Notes: generated by a model from the sequence alone, not told the origin. Shown: positions 1 through 8,755, numbered from the stretch's first letter. The stretch is DNA of 55,423 nt from Rhodospirillaceae bacterium (GCA_018666805.1 JABIXB010000140.1:1-55423); one strand, 5' to 3'. Translations and numbers: made by a program.

Positions 1-148
1 CGCGGTTGAAATGCGGCAGGCGGCGCGAGGCCGGCCAGGAGCGTACATCGATAACAGTTTCGATTTGTTGCGCCATCAGTAGACCGACGAAAGTCCCGAT
101 GTCATGGTTTGAGTGGCCAATCGTGTGCAGCAGGCGGGTGGTGCTCAT
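1..148 (-). CDS. DUF488 family protein, 5' part only
   Basis: The gene runs off the left edge, so only about 49 N-terminal residues are visible. The reverse strand from the ATG at 148 reads through LLHTIGHSNHDIGTFVGLL and then VIDVRSWPASRRLPHFNR. This is the typical opening of DUF488 proteins: a T-I-G-H-S strand, a helix, then a V-D-V-R-S/x-P-x-S-R block ending in a P-x-F-N motif. DUF488 proteins are small and cytoplasmic, and their biochemical role is not established. The gene is divergent from the molybdopterin oxidoreductase, with only 85 bases between the starts, so the two promoters must sit close together. The family call is firm for such a short piece; no function is inferred. Confidence 0.75.
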   Translation of the reverse strand, partial: MSTTRLLHTIGHSNHDIGTFVGLLMAQQIETVIDVRSWPASRRLPHFNR

Positions 149-233
149 GGCGTTATCATAAACTGTGATCACAACTCTTCCCAGCCGTCCCCATCAGCGC
201 TAGATTGCTCGCCTTAAGCCTGGAGGGCGAGAC

Positions 234-2258
234 ATGGCCGTGAACAAGGAAATTCTCAAAACCACCTGCCCGCGTGATTGCTATGACGCTTGCGGCATCG
301 AAGTGTTGCGCGAGAACGGCAAGATTGTATCGGTGCGCGGCGACAAGGATCATTTCGTCAGCCGCGGCAAACTGTGCGCCAAATGCCAGATCTTCTATAA
401 CGGCGTGGTTCTCGACGAAGGCGAGCGCCTGACGAGGCCGCTCAAGCGCGTCGGCGCCAAGGGCGAAGGCCGCTTTGAGCCGGTGTCGTGGGAGACGGCG
501 ATATCCGAGATCGCCGCCCGCCTTGGCCATATTGTCGAGGCAAACGGCGCCGAAAAAATCCTTCATGCTCATTACACCGGCACCTGCTCCCTGATCGCCA
601 ACTGTTTTCCCATGCGCTTTTTCTACCGCCTCGGCGCGCGCGAGGTTGAGCCCGATACGGTATGCAACATGGCCGGCCATGTGGCGCTCGGCTATATGCT
701 GGGCACGTCCGTGCATGGCTTCGATCCGCGCACCGTCAAGGACAGCAAATGCGTCATGGTGTGGGGCGCCAACCCGTCGGCCAGCGCACCGCATGCGCAT
801 AGCCAATGGCTGCCGGAAGCGCCGTGTCCGGTGATCGTCGTCGATCCGGTGCGCCATGCCACGGCGGCGGCGGCGGAATTGCATCTCCAGCTTTACCCCG
901 GCAGCGATGCTTCGCTGGCGTTTGCGATGATGCATGTGCTCAAGCGCGAGAATCTGATCGACCGTGAATTCCTCGCCAACCATTGCATCGGCTGGGATGA
1001 ATTGGAGCCGATGCTCGAGAGCTGCACGCCGGAATGGGGCGAGGCCGAAACCGGTGTGCCGGCGGCAGATATCGTCCGCGCGGCAAAAATGTATGGCGCC
1101 GGGCCGGCTCTCCTTTGGCTCGGCCAGGGCCTGCAACGCCAGCCCATGGGCGGCAATATCATGCGCGCCTGCGCAACCTTGCCGGCGATCTGCGGCAATT
1201 ATGCCAAGCCCGGCGCCGGCATGCTCTATCTCAATGGCGGCGGTCAGAAAGGCGTGGATGGCGATTATCTCGTTGCGCCGCATCTCGACAACAGCCCCGA
1301 TACGCTGAGCCAAATGGATATGGCGGCATATCTCGAGAACGCGGAAAATGCCCGCGCCTTTCTCTGCTGGAATATCAATCCGGTCGCATCCAGCCCCGAG
1401 CAGGCGCGCCTGATGAAGGCCATGTCGCGCGAAGACCTGTTCACCGTCGTGCTCGATATTTTTGCTACCGACACCACCGATTTCGCCGATTACGTTCTAC
1501 CCGCCGCGTCGTTCCTGGAATTCGACGATCTGGTGTCGGGCTATTTCAATATGTCCTTTTCGGCCCAGGCCAAGGTGGCCGAGCCGATGGGCGAAGCGCT
1601 GCCCAACCAGGAAATATTCCGCCGCCTGGCGAGCGCCATGGGCTTCACCGAGCCCGAGCTGCAGGAAAACGATGCGGATATCATCGCCCATGTGATGAAC
1701 GGCATGAGCATTGATGGCGGCTTTGCGGCGCTGAAAGAGAGCGGCACCCTCTTTCCCAATCCCGAGCCGCAATTGCAATTTGACGGGCATAAATATCTAA
1801 CCGAAAGCGGCAAGATCGAGATCGCAAGTGCTGCCGCTGAAGCGGACGGCCATCCACGCCTGCCGCAACCGGGCGCCGACGCGCGCCCCGGCGGCGGGCG
1901 TCTGCGCCTCATCACGCCAGCTTCCGAATGGCTGATGAACGATTCCTACGCCAACGACCCCAAGGTCGAAAAACAGCTCGGCGCGGCGACGGTGACGATT
2001 AATCCTGCCGATGCCAAAGCGCATGGCCTCAGCGCCGGCAGCCGGGTGCGCCTTTCCAACGGCACCGGCAGCCTGGATTTGGATTTGGTGGTTTCCGACA
2101 GCGTGCCCGAGGGCGCCGCGATGAGCGTGAAAGGCCGCTGGCCGCGCCGCGCCGGAAAAAATCGGGCAAACGTAAACGCGCTCAATTCGGGCGTGAAGTC
2201 GGATATGGGCGAAAGCACCGCCGTGCATGGTGTCGAGGTGGAGATCGCCGCGCTTTAG
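234..2258 (+). CDS. Molybdopterin-dependent oxidoreductase (DMSO reductase superfamily, FdhA/thiosulfate-reductase-like)
   Basis: The 674-residue protein opens with TCPRDCYDACGIEV, followed by GKLCAKC near residue 50. Together these are the four-cysteine [4Fe-4S] site of the family. The Molybdopterin domain follows, and a C-terminal Molydop_binding domain covers roughly the last 120 residues (LRLITPASEWLMNDSYAND, then a beta-rich segment). A Cys in DTVCNMAGH near residue 144 is a candidate Mo ligand. There is no twin-arginine signal, so it should be cytoplasmic. No membrane anchor or second iron-sulfur subunit lies beside it, so donor and acceptor are unknown. The start is supported by the GGAGGGCGAG stretch just upstream. 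A paralogue lies near the other end of the window on the opposite strand. The superfamily is certain, the substrate is not. Confidence 0.9.
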   Translation: MAVNKEILKTTCPRDCYDACGIEVLRENGKIVSVRGDKDHFVSRGKLCAKCQIFYNGVVLDEGERLTRPLKRVGAKGEGRFEPVSWETAISEIAARLGHIVEANGAEKILHAHYTGTCSLIANCFPMRFFYRLGAREVEPDTVCNMAGHVALGYMLGTSVHGFDPRTVKDSKCVMVWGANPSASAPHAHSQWLPEAPCPVIVVDPVRHATAAAAELHLQLYPGSDASLAFAMMHVLKRENLIDREFLANHCIGWDELEPMLESCTPEWGEAETGVPAADIVRAAKMYGAGPALLWLGQGLQRQPMGGNIMRACATLPAICGNYAKPGAGMLYLNGGGQKGVDGDYLVAPHLDNSPDTLSQMDMAAYLENAENARAFLCWNINPVASSPEQARLMKAMSREDLFTVVLDIFATDTTDFADYVLPAASFLEFDDLVSGYFNMSFSAQAKVAEPMGEALPNQEIFRRLASAMGFTEPELQENDADIIAHVMNGMSIDGGFAALKESGTLFPNPEPQLQFDGHKYLTESGKIEIASAAAEADGHPRLPQPGADARPGGGRLRLITPASEWLMNDSYANDPKVEKQLGAATVTINPADAKAHGLSAGSRVRLSNGTGSLDLDLVVSDSVPEGAAMSVKGRWPRRAGKNRANVNALNSGVKSDMGESTAVHGVEVEIAAL

Positions 2259-2605
2259 GCCCGGGAGAGCAAATCTCTTTGTATCGTCGCTCAGAAATAT
2301 TGCCCTTGAGAACGCTGCGGCGCGCTTAATTGACAATATTGTCCGCTGTGACGGGTTAAGCAGACATTATTTGGGCGTGGCGTATTCGTCTCCGCTTGAT
2401 CCGAAGGAGACTTCCGACACCTCCCTTCGTGCGCCACGCGGCGGCTGGCATATGACAAGGCTTCCGGTTTCAACCGTGTCGTCTCCTCGTAATTTGCGAT
2501 AGCATCGGTGTGGAGTCCCTTATTTTTCTAGGGTCGCCTTAAACATGGCCGAGCCGGCGAGAAACACTTCGGACCGGACAGAAAGAAAAAGCAAGGAGGA
2601 AACCT
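2259..2605. other. Intergenic region upstream of the E1 alpha/beta operon
   Basis: No gene is supported in these 347 bases. They hold a perfect 12-base palindrome at 2332-2343 and an inverted pair GTCTCC (2388-2393) / GGAGAC (2406-2411) with GTCTCC repeated about 70 bases further on. A strong Shine-Dalgarno AAGGAGG sits about 8 bases before the E1 alpha ATG. No convincing sigma-70 promoter was found: TTGACA at 2330-2335 has no good -10 partner at normal spacing. The region probably carries the operon promoter and operator. Confidence 0.5.
2332..2343. promoter_or_regulatory. Perfect 12-bp palindrome, possible operator
   Basis: GACAATATTGTC is fully self-complementary and lies 262 bases before the E1 alpha start in an otherwise gene-free stretch. 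It overlaps a TTGACA hexamer, the usual position for a repressor site. No known regulator is assigned. Confidence 0.35.
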
Positions 2606-3571
2606 ATGCAACTAAACAGGACTGAACTACTGCATGCGTATCGCACGATGGCGGCGTGCCGGCACTTTGAGGAAAGCGTTTACGTCAATTTCTCGGACGG
2701 CAAGATTCCCGGCTTTGTCCACCTGTCGGCTGGGCAGGAAGCCACCGCGGCTGGTGTTTACATGGCGTTGGAAGAGCGCGATTGGATCGCGACCACCCAT
2801 CGTGCGCATGGCCAATGCATCGCCCGCGGCATGGATCTGCAGGAAACCATGGATGAAATCTATGGCGCGGCCACCGGCGTTTGCGGCGGTAAGGGAGGAT
2901 CGATGCATATCGCCGACCTCGATAAGGGGATGCTCGGCGCCAACGGGATTATCGGTGCGACCGGGCCCTTGGCGGTCGGCGCCGGCCTTTCCGCCAGGGC
3001 AAAAGGCGAAGGCGGCATCGCCGTGGCGTTCTTTGGCGATGGCGGTTCGAACGCGGGGATGATCTTCGAAGCCTACAATATGGCGAATATCTGGAACCTG
3101 CCGGTGGTTTTTATTTGCGAGGATAACGGCTATGCCGAGGCGACTTCCTCGTCCTATTCGGTGGCGGGCACGCAAGTGGCCCGGGCGAAGGGCTTCGGCA
3201 TGCCGGGCGTCGAGGTCGATGGGTTCGATTTCTTCGCCGTCCTCGACGCGGCGAAAGAAGTCGTCGAACGCGCCCGGCGCGGCGATGGTCCCAGCCTGAT
3301 GCACATTAAAACCGCGCGATTCTACGGCCACTTTGTCGGTGATGCGCAGACCTACCGGGCGGAAGGCGAGGTCGAAAAGCTGCGCGCTGAAAAGGACTGC
3401 CTGAAATTATTCCGCGAGAAAGTCGTCGGCGCGGCTCTGCTCAGTGACGAAGAGCTCGACACGATATTCGAAGAGGAACGACAGCGCATTGAAAACACCA
3501 CGCTCGCCTCCCAGGCCGCACCGCGCGCCACCAAGGCCGACCTCATGACCGATGTTTACAGCTCGTATTAA
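2606..3571 (+). CDS. TPP-dependent 2-oxoacid/acetoin dehydrogenase E1 component, alpha subunit
   Basis: This is the thiamine-diphosphate-binding half of a heterotetrameric E1 (acetoin/pyruvate dehydrogenase type), which decarboxylates a 2-oxoacid or cleaves acetoin and passes the acyl group to lipoyl-E2. The 321 residues match AcoA/PdhA length. The TPP motif starts at GDGGSN and ends in ICEDNGYAEAT near residue 170. GGKGGSMHI near residue 95 is the typical phosphate-site loop. AAGGAGG lies about 8 bases before the ATG. The beta subunit starts 14 bases after the stop. No lipoyl E2 or E3 gene follows, so the complex must borrow these or work with partners encoded elsewhere. Acetoin versus pyruvate specificity cannot be read from the sequence. 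Confidence 0.88.
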   Translation: MQLNRTELLHAYRTMAACRHFEESVYVNFSDGKIPGFVHLSAGQEATAAGVYMALEERDWIATTHRAHGQCIARGMDLQETMDEIYGAATGVCGGKGGSMHIADLDKGMLGANGIIGATGPLAVGAGLSARAKGEGGIAVAFFGDGGSNAGMIFEAYNMANIWNLPVVFICEDNGYAEATSSSYSVAGTQVARAKGFGMPGVEVDGFDFFAVLDAAKEVVERARRGDGPSLMHIKTARFYGHFVGDAQTYRAEGEVEKLRAEKDCLKLFREKVVGAALLSDEELDTIFEEERQRIENTTLASQAAPRATKADLMTDVYSSY

Positions 3572-3585
3572 CCGGGGGATCCATA

Positions 3586-4590
3586 ATGCCTAAAAAAACA
3601 TACAGAGCAGCTATTAACGAGGCGATGGCAGGCGAAATGCGGCGCGACAGTTCGGTCATCGTGATGGGCGAAGACGTGTCCGGTGGAACCGGCTCGCCGG
3701 GTGAGGACGATGCCTGGGGCGGCCCGCTCGGTGTGACCAAGGGGTTGCATACCGAGTTCGGACCCACGCGGGTGCTCGACACGCCGATCTCAGAAGGTGG
3801 ATTCATGGGTGCCGCAGCCGGCGCCGCGATCACCGGCTTACGGCCGATCGTTGACTTGATGTTTGTCGACTTCCTCGGCGTCTGTCTCGACGGCATTTTC
3901 AACCAGGCGGCAAAGTTCCGCTACATGTTCGGCGGCAAGGCTGAAACCCCGCTTGTTGTCAGGACGATGTATGGCGCCGGCCTGAGGGCCGCGTCGCAGC
4001 ACAGCCAGACGCTTTATTCCATCTTCACCCATGTGCCCGGTGTAAAAGTGGTCGTGCCGTCGAACCCTTATGACGCGAAGGGGCTGATGATTCAGGCCAT
4101 TCGCGACAATGATCCAGTCGTCTTCTTCGAACATAAGGCGATGTACGACGATGAGGGCGAAGTTCCCGACGAGGCTTACACGATCCCGTTTGGTGAGGCG
4201 AATGTGCTCTCTGAAGGCGAGGACGTCACGATCGTCGCGATTGGCAAGATGGTGCATTTGGCCAGCGCAGCCGCCGACAATTTGGCGAAAGATGGCATTT
4301 CCTGCACGGTGATCGATCCGCGTACGCTGTCACCGCTGGACGAGGAAACCATCCTCGAAGAGGTCGAAGCGACCGGTCGTTTGGTTGTTGTCGATGAGAG
4401 TCACCCGCGCTGTTCCGTGGCCGCCGATATTTCGTCCATCGTCGGTGAAAAGGCGTTCAAATCGCTCAAGGCCGGAGTCCAGAAAGTCACGGCGCCGCAC
4501 TGCCCGGTGCCATTCGCGTCCGAGCTTGAAGATCTCTATATGCCGACCGTCGAGGACGTCGAAGCCGCGGTTCGCCGGACGATGGCCTAA
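3586..4590 (+). CDS. TPP-dependent 2-oxoacid/acetoin dehydrogenase E1 component, beta subunit
   Basis: This partner of the upstream alpha subunit has 334 residues, with an N-terminal pyrimidine-binding domain (VIVMGEDVSGG, then TPISEGGFMGAAAGAAITG) and a C-terminal transketolase_C domain (EDVTIVAIGKMVHLA to VVVDESHPRCSVAADI). The glutamate in TPISEGG matches the conserved residue that activates TPP in this family. The gene follows its partner by 14 bases, with GGGGGATCC as the spacer and a modest Shine-Dalgarno, so the pair is surely co-transcribed. The next gene downstream is a flavin-binding PNPOx-like protein rather than E2, which is unusual for aco or pdh operons. Confidence 0.88.
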   Translation: MPKKTYRAAINEAMAGEMRRDSSVIVMGEDVSGGTGSPGEDDAWGGPLGVTKGLHTEFGPTRVLDTPISEGGFMGAAAGAAITGLRPIVDLMFVDFLGVCLDGIFNQAAKFRYMFGGKAETPLVVRTMYGAGLRAASQHSQTLYSIFTHVPGVKVVVPSNPYDAKGLMIQAIRDNDPVVFFEHKAMYDDEGEVPDEAYTIPFGEANVLSEGEDVTIVAIGKMVHLASAAADNLAKDGISCTVIDPRTLSPLDEETILEEVEATGRLVVVDESHPRCSVAADISSIVGEKAFKSLKAGVQKVTAPHCPVPFASELEDLYMPTVEDVEAAVRRTMA

Positions 4591-4773
4591 TCACAGTTTG
4601 TCGCCCGGACGACTTCGCTGAATTGATATTCGCCAACCGTATCAAACATCCTGCCCGCGGGGGACAGAATTGGTATGCAACGAAAATATTAGAAAGTGGA
4701 TATATCCAAAATACCAACCACAAAATATAGAACATGCACTAAGAAAAATAATCATCGCTCCAGGAGTAGACAC

Positions 4774-5427
4774 ATGAATAAGAAACTTCCAATAACCGAA
4801 CGTAGCCGGCTGCGCCGCAAGAACGAGAGAGGTTCTTACGACCGCGCGACAATTGATGCCATTCTCGATGCGATGCCGATGTGCCATGTCGGTTATGTGA
4901 TAGACGGCTCTCCTATCGTGATGCCGACATTCCAATGGCGCGAAGGCGATCATGTCTATTGGCATGCGTCGAATGCCGGCCGTGGCTTGAAAGCGGCGGA
5001 AGGGGCGCCTGTTTGCTTGACCGTATCTCTGCTCGATGGACTCATACTGGCCAGAACAGGTTTGAATCATTCTGCTAATTTTCGCTCCGTTATGATCTTT
5101 GGTCAGCCGCACAAGATCACCGACCCCGGCCGAAAGGCCGACCTGCTCAATGGCATGATTGATGCTTTCTATCCTGGACGCAGCACGATCCTGCGCCCCA
5201 TGGCAGAATCGGATATCAAGCAGACATCGGTACTTTCACTTCCGATTGAGGAAGCTTCCGCCAAGATCCGTGAAGGTGGCCCACTTGATGAAGATGAGGA
5301 TTATGCTCTACCGATTTGGGCGGGCACCGTTCCGGTCCAAATGCAAATGATGCCGCCCATACCCGATCCGAGAAATCTCGATGGCGTCGAAATGCCTGAC
5401 CACGTTACCGCGATAAAATTTGGGTAG
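4774..5427 (+). CDS. Pyridoxamine 5'-phosphate oxidase-like flavin-nucleotide-binding protein
   Basis: The 217-residue protein has the split-barrel PNPOx-like fold: CHVGYVIDGSPIVMPTFQWR, DHVYWHASNAGRG and VCLTVSLLDGLILARTGLNHS correspond to the core strands of the flavin/nucleotide-binding family (Pyridox_ox_2 type, often annotated as antibiotic-resistance or FMN-binding protein). I start at the ATG at 4774 because AGGAG lies about 8 bases upstream. An earlier in-frame start at 4696 has no ribosome site and would add an unconserved tail. The gene is somewhat AT-richer than the flanking E1 genes. Its substrate is unknown, and it need not be linked to the E1 pair, from which it is separated by 183 bases. 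Confidence 0.75.
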   Translation: MNKKLPITERSRLRRKNERGSYDRATIDAILDAMPMCHVGYVIDGSPIVMPTFQWREGDHVYWHASNAGRGLKAAEGAPVCLTVSLLDGLILARTGLNHSANFRSVMIFGQPHKITDPGRKADLLNGMIDAFYPGRSTILRPMAESDIKQTSVLSLPIEEASAKIREGGPLDEDEDYALPIWAGTVPVQMQMMPPIPDPRNLDGVEMPDHVTAIKFG

Positions 5428-5448
5428 CGGCTGCTTCCGGCTAGATTA

Positions 5449-5502
5449 GGCTGTCAAACCATCATCCAGTTTACGTCAGGAGTTGGGCGCATGGCGGACA
5501 TC
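5449..5502 (+). repeat. Diverged direct repeat, copy A (3' side of sulfotransferase gene)
   Basis: This 54-base segment aligns without gaps to 6621-6674, with 37 of 54 identical positions counted by eye. Both copies start with GGCTRTCAAAC and end with GCGGACATC, and both have TTACGTC at about position 23. It lies just past the end of the sulfotransferase gene, between that gene and the PNPOx-like gene. Confidence 0.5.
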
Positions 5503-5601
5503 AACTTCGCAATTTCAAATTTTCCAACGCGGAGCAAAATTCAAGTCGGCCCTGACAGCCGGTTATGATCCATAAGAGACATTTTAATCTCTAGAGATTG
5601 T

Positions 5602-6513
5602 TCATCTTGCAGTGCCGCCTTCCGCAAGCCAGCGCGCGCATTCAGAACCGAGTTCGATTTGTGCCCGATCATCATAATTCCGACAAACTTCGGTGGGCAG
5701 AGTTTCTCTCCAACGGCCATTCTGACCTTTGTGAATGAATACCTGTGCGCCAGCGTCCCAAAAGGCGCCTCCAAGTGGGACACTCTTACTCGCGTTTTCT
5801 CGCATATAGTCGAAACTGCAGTACTCCAACATTTTTGGCCAGTGGCTATCATTTATAGGCGTTTCGAGAAATTCAGCCACCCGGCGCATTTCATGCGCCA
5901 AGTCCGATTTCAAATCAGCAAAATGCAGGAACAACACATTCGGCAAATGTCGGACTTCCCACCACGTACGAACATTCTCCCAAAAAGGCCACCAAGGAAA
6001 GCCATCTTTCATCAACCAATCTTGAAAATATCGGCTAATGTCTGCGACTGGTTTCTCAATTGGTGGCCCCACTCTTCCCGGAGTGTCATTCAATGCACTG
6101 TACCAAAAATCGTTCGCATTGGCGTGATGGTTATACATGCTCCAAACAACATCACGGCCATCGCGGCCAATGTAAATATACTTTGCAGGCGGCGAAAACA
6201 CCAAGGCATCCACAGGCAGGTGTGTCTTGAGAAAGCGTCGGTGAGTTTGTGCCTCTACTTCAGGTAGTTTGACTTCCTTGGGCGGTATTCGCAGGTCTAA
6301 CCAAGGTGACATTTCTGCTACTTCCAACCCTTCCTGAGCGGGGAATAGCAATTGTGCCACAATTTGCTGCAGCCACGTTGTGCCTGACTTGGCATAAGTA
6401 GATATGACGATATCGTCATCCCTAAAAACAAAATCATCCCAGATTGTCGAATCAATATGATGGTTATGGATGTCTCTTGATTTTTTGGGCCAATTGAAAG
6501 TGGTCTCTGTCAT
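5602..6513 (-). CDS. Sulfotransferase family protein (PAPS-dependent)
   Basis: The 303-residue protein transfers sulfate from PAPS to an acceptor. The 5'-phosphosulfate-binding loop is YAKSGTTWLQQIV near residue 40, and the 3'-phosphate site is IGRDGRDVVWSMYNH near residue 115. Both match cytosolic aryl/steroid-type Sulfotransfer_1 enzymes. H99, in FLKTHLPVDAL, matches the conserved catalytic-histidine region. There is no signal peptide. The base composition is clearly more AT-rich than most of the window. The gene stands alone, with its own flanking diverged direct repeats at 5449 and 6621, which suggests acquisition by transfer. The acceptor substrate is unknown. It is unrelated in sequence to the cysH/cysI genes at the right end, although they share the PAPS/APS precursor pool. 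Confidence 0.85.
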   Translation of the reverse strand: MTETTFNWPKKSRDIHNHHIDSTIWDDFVFRDDDIVISTYAKSGTTWLQQIVAQLLFPAQEGLEVAEMSPWLDLRIPPKEVKLPEVEAQTHRRFLKTHLPVDALVFSPPAKYIYIGRDGRDVVWSMYNHHANANDFWYSALNDTPGRVGPPIEKPVADISRYFQDWLMKDGFPWWPFWENVRTWWEVRHLPNVLFLHFADLKSDLAHEMRRVAEFLETPINDSHWPKMLEYCSFDYMRENASKSVPLGGAFWDAGAQVFIHKGQNGRWRETLPTEVCRNYDDRAQIELGSECARWLAEGGTAR

Positions 6514-6620
6514 GAGGCATTACCTAGAAAGTGAAAATGTCAGTTATCTTCTGGTTCAGTATTAATAACAATTTGTCGAAAAGTAACTAACCAATTGAAT
6601 GCCTTCTTTTGGCTTGGTTC

Positions 6621-6674
6621 GGCTATCAAACTGTCTACTGAATTACGTCCGAATTTGACAGCAAAGCGGACATC
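6621..6674 (+). repeat. Diverged direct repeat, copy B (5' side of sulfotransferase gene)
   Basis: This is the partner of 5449-5502: same length, ungapped, about 69 % identical by eye. It sits about 110 bases upstream of the sulfotransferase start codon, in the 285-base gap between that gene and otnC. The rest of that gap holds nothing recognisable. Confidence 0.5.
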
Positions 6675-6798
6675 GCGAATTGGAATCTCACTCAATATGC
6701 GCCTGAGCGCTGCACGGTAGTTGCGGGGGCAAGAGTTAGCGCGGCAACCGTAATTTGATTGTGTTGGCCCCTTAAACGCCGGGTGGCGTCTCCCGATG

Positions 6799-7431
6799 CT
6801 ACGACGGAAAGGCCTCGCGCAATTCCGCCACCTGTTCCGCCGTCAGCAGGCGCACATCGCAGCCGCGCAGAAGGAGATGGAGTTTGGCCGTCTCCTCCAG
6901 TTCTTCCGCCGCATAGACGGCGGCGTCCAACTCCTTACCGGCGACCACGGGCCCGTGGTTGGCGAGCAGGACGGCGTGGTGTTCTTTGGCGTATTTGGCC
7001 ACCGCTTCGGCCAGGGCCATGTCGCCGGGGCGGAAATAGGGCACTAGCGGTAATTTGCCGACGCGCATCACCGCATAGGCGGTGATCGGCGGCAGCACAT
7101 CATCCGGGTCGATATCGGCGAGAGTCGAAAGCGCCACCGAATATGTCGAGTGCAGGTGCACGATTGATTTTGCGCTCGGGCGCTCGCGGTACATGGCGAG
7201 GTGGAGAAAGGCTTCCTTGGAAGGCTTGTCACCGGCCAGTAACTTTCCCTCAGGCGATAATTTTGAAATGCGCGCCGGGTCGAGCCGGCCCATGCAGGAA
7301 TTGGTCGGCGTCACCAGCAGCCCATCCTCGACCAGATGGCTGATATTGCCCGACGAGCCGCAGCCATAGCCGCGTTCGAACAGCGATTTGCCGTGCAGCG
7401 CGATGCGTTCGCGCAGGTCTGTCTCGTTCAA
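6799..7431 (-). CDS. otnC: Class II aldolase family, OtnC-like 3-oxo-tetronate 4-phosphate decarboxylase
   Basis: This 210-residue class II aldolase/adducin-fold enzyme has the signature GNISHLVEDGLLVTPTNSCMG, the zinc-ligand segment IVHLHSTYSVALSTL (HxH) and a further histidine in VLLANHGPVVAG. Its direct partnership with an OtnK-like kinase (4-base ATGA overlap at 7428-7431) makes OtnC the best call: the kinase phosphorylates a 3-oxo-tetronate and OtnC decarboxylates it to dihydroxyacetone phosphate. In that pathway an OtnI isomerase and a dehydrogenase act upstream, and neither is seen nearby. L-fuculose-phosphate aldolase would be the alternative label from sequence alone. Confidence 0.82.
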   Translation of the reverse strand: MNETDLRERIALHGKSLFERGYGCGSSGNISHLVEDGLLVTPTNSCMGRLDPARISKLSPEGKLLAGDKPSKEAFLHLAMYRERPSAKSIVHLHSTYSVALSTLADIDPDDVLPPITAYAVMRVGKLPLVPYFRPGDMALAEAVAKYAKEHHAVLLANHGPVVAGKELDAAVYAAEELEETAKLHLLLRGCDVRLLTAEQVAELREAFPS

Positions 7432-8714
7432 TCGAGCACCTTGAACGCTTTGGTGAAAAAGTCGGGCGCGCCGAAATTACCGGATTTGAGCGCCAAGTGT
7501 AGCGGTGCGTCGCCGAGGCTCATGCACCACGGCACGCCGGGGTCGATCTGTTTGCCGATCATCAGCCCCCGTACGCCAAGCGCCTGAACGGCGGCGCCCG
7601 ATGTCTCGCCGCCGGCCAAGACCAGTTTTCCGACGCCGGCCTTGACCAGTCCCTTGGTGATTTTGGCGAGCGCGCGCTCGACCAGGGCGCCGGCTTTGTC
7701 GCGGCCATGTTTGGCTTGTGCCTTGGCGATCTCGGCCGGGCTGGCGCTGGCGTATATGAGAATTGGTTTTTGCCCGAGCTTCGGTTTGGCCCAAGCAATG
7801 GCCTCTTGGACGATATCCTGTTTACCGCCAAGCTTGACGGCATCGACATGGAAGGTCGGGTGCTTGGCTTTTTTCATGCGCGCGATCTGGTCCAACGTCG
7901 CTTCCGAGCAACTGCCGGCGATGACCGCCGCGTGGCCTTTGGCGCGCGGCAAACTGGCGGCATTTCCCCTGCGGCCAAGCGCACCCGAGGCGCGGAAATT
8001 GGCCGAGAGGCCCATCGCCACGCCGGAGCCGCCGGTGATTAGTTTCAGTTTTGCCGAGGCGCGGCCAATATCGATCAAATTTTTGTCGCTCAGCGCATCG
8101 ACAATCGCGTGCCGTTTGCCTTCCTTGCGTAGGCCTTGAAGCGCTTTTGCGATGGCGTCGGGGCCTTGGTCAACCGTCTCCCACGGCACCAACCCAACCG
8201 CATAGGGGGTTTGCTCGCCGAGCACCTCGACCAGATTGGCATTGGTCATTGGCGTAATCGGGTGGTTGCGCATGCCGGATGCCGAGAGCAGCACATCGCC
8301 GACAAACAAATGACCACGAAAGACGGTGCGGCCATTGGTCGGAAAGGCCGGGCAGGCGATGGTGATGCCGCCTTTTATCCGCTCCAGCATGGCATCTGCG
8401 ACCGGGCCGATATTGCCGCTCGGCGTCGAATCGAAGGTCGAGCAATATTTGAAGAAATACTGCTTGGCGCCGGCGGATTTAAGCCAGTCCATCGCCTTCA
8501 AAGATTTACGCACCGCTCGGATGGCCTGCGTGTTGCGCGATTTGAGCGCCACCACCACGGCGTCGGCATCCGGAACCACCATGCCCTTTTCGGGCACGTC
8601 GATCATTTGCACGGTGCGCATGCCGCTTGCCACCAGGGTGTTGCAGAGGTCGGTGGCACCCGTCATGTCGTCGGCCACCGCCCCCAATAAGATGCCTTTT
8701 TTTCTTTTTGCCAT
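7428..8714 (-). CDS. otnK: 3-oxo-tetronate kinase, OtnK-like (four-carbon acid sugar kinase), copy 1
   Basis: This 428-residue DUF1537-type kinase has an N-terminal sugar-binding domain (LGAVADDMTGATDLCNTL, FFKYCSTFDSTPSGNIGPV near residues 88-106) and a C-terminal nucleotide-binding domain (LVLAGGETSGAAVQALG, DPGVPWCMSL, LALKSGNFGAPDFF). All canonical family motifs are intact. It overlaps otnC by four bases and should be translationally coupled to it. A second, diverged copy lies 41 bases upstream in the same operon. The likely reaction is ATP-dependent phosphorylation of a 3-oxo-tetronate (oxidised erythronate/threonate). Confidence 0.85.
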   Translation of the reverse strand: MAKRKKGILLGAVADDMTGATDLCNTLVASGMRTVQMIDVPEKGMVVPDADAVVVALKSRNTQAIRAVRKSLKAMDWLKSAGAKQYFFKYCSTFDSTPSGNIGPVADAMLERIKGGITIACPAFPTNGRTVFRGHLFVGDVLLSASGMRNHPITPMTNANLVEVLGEQTPYAVGLVPWETVDQGPDAIAKALQGLRKEGKRHAIVDALSDKNLIDIGRASAKLKLITGGSGVAMGLSANFRASGALGRRGNAASLPRAKGHAAVIAGSCSEATLDQIARMKKAKHPTFHVDAVKLGGKQDIVQEAIAWAKPKLGQKPILIYASASPAEIAKAQAKHGRDKAGALVERALAKITKGLVKAGVGKLVLAGGETSGAAVQALGVRGLMIGKQIDPGVPWCMSLGDAPLHLALKSGNFGAPDFFTKAFKVLD

Positions 8715-8755
8715 TTGCCGCTTCGCCGCTGTATTGAGGATTAAAGTGTCGCTGC

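Noticed and set aside
156-1313. 385-residue open frame opposite the first molybdopterin oxidoreductase
   Set aside because: It is a shadow of the plus-strand gene and lacks any domain.
6799-6830. Terminator after otnC
   Set aside because: A 7-bp stem can be drawn past the stop on the minus strand, but it has a G-T pair and no T tract.
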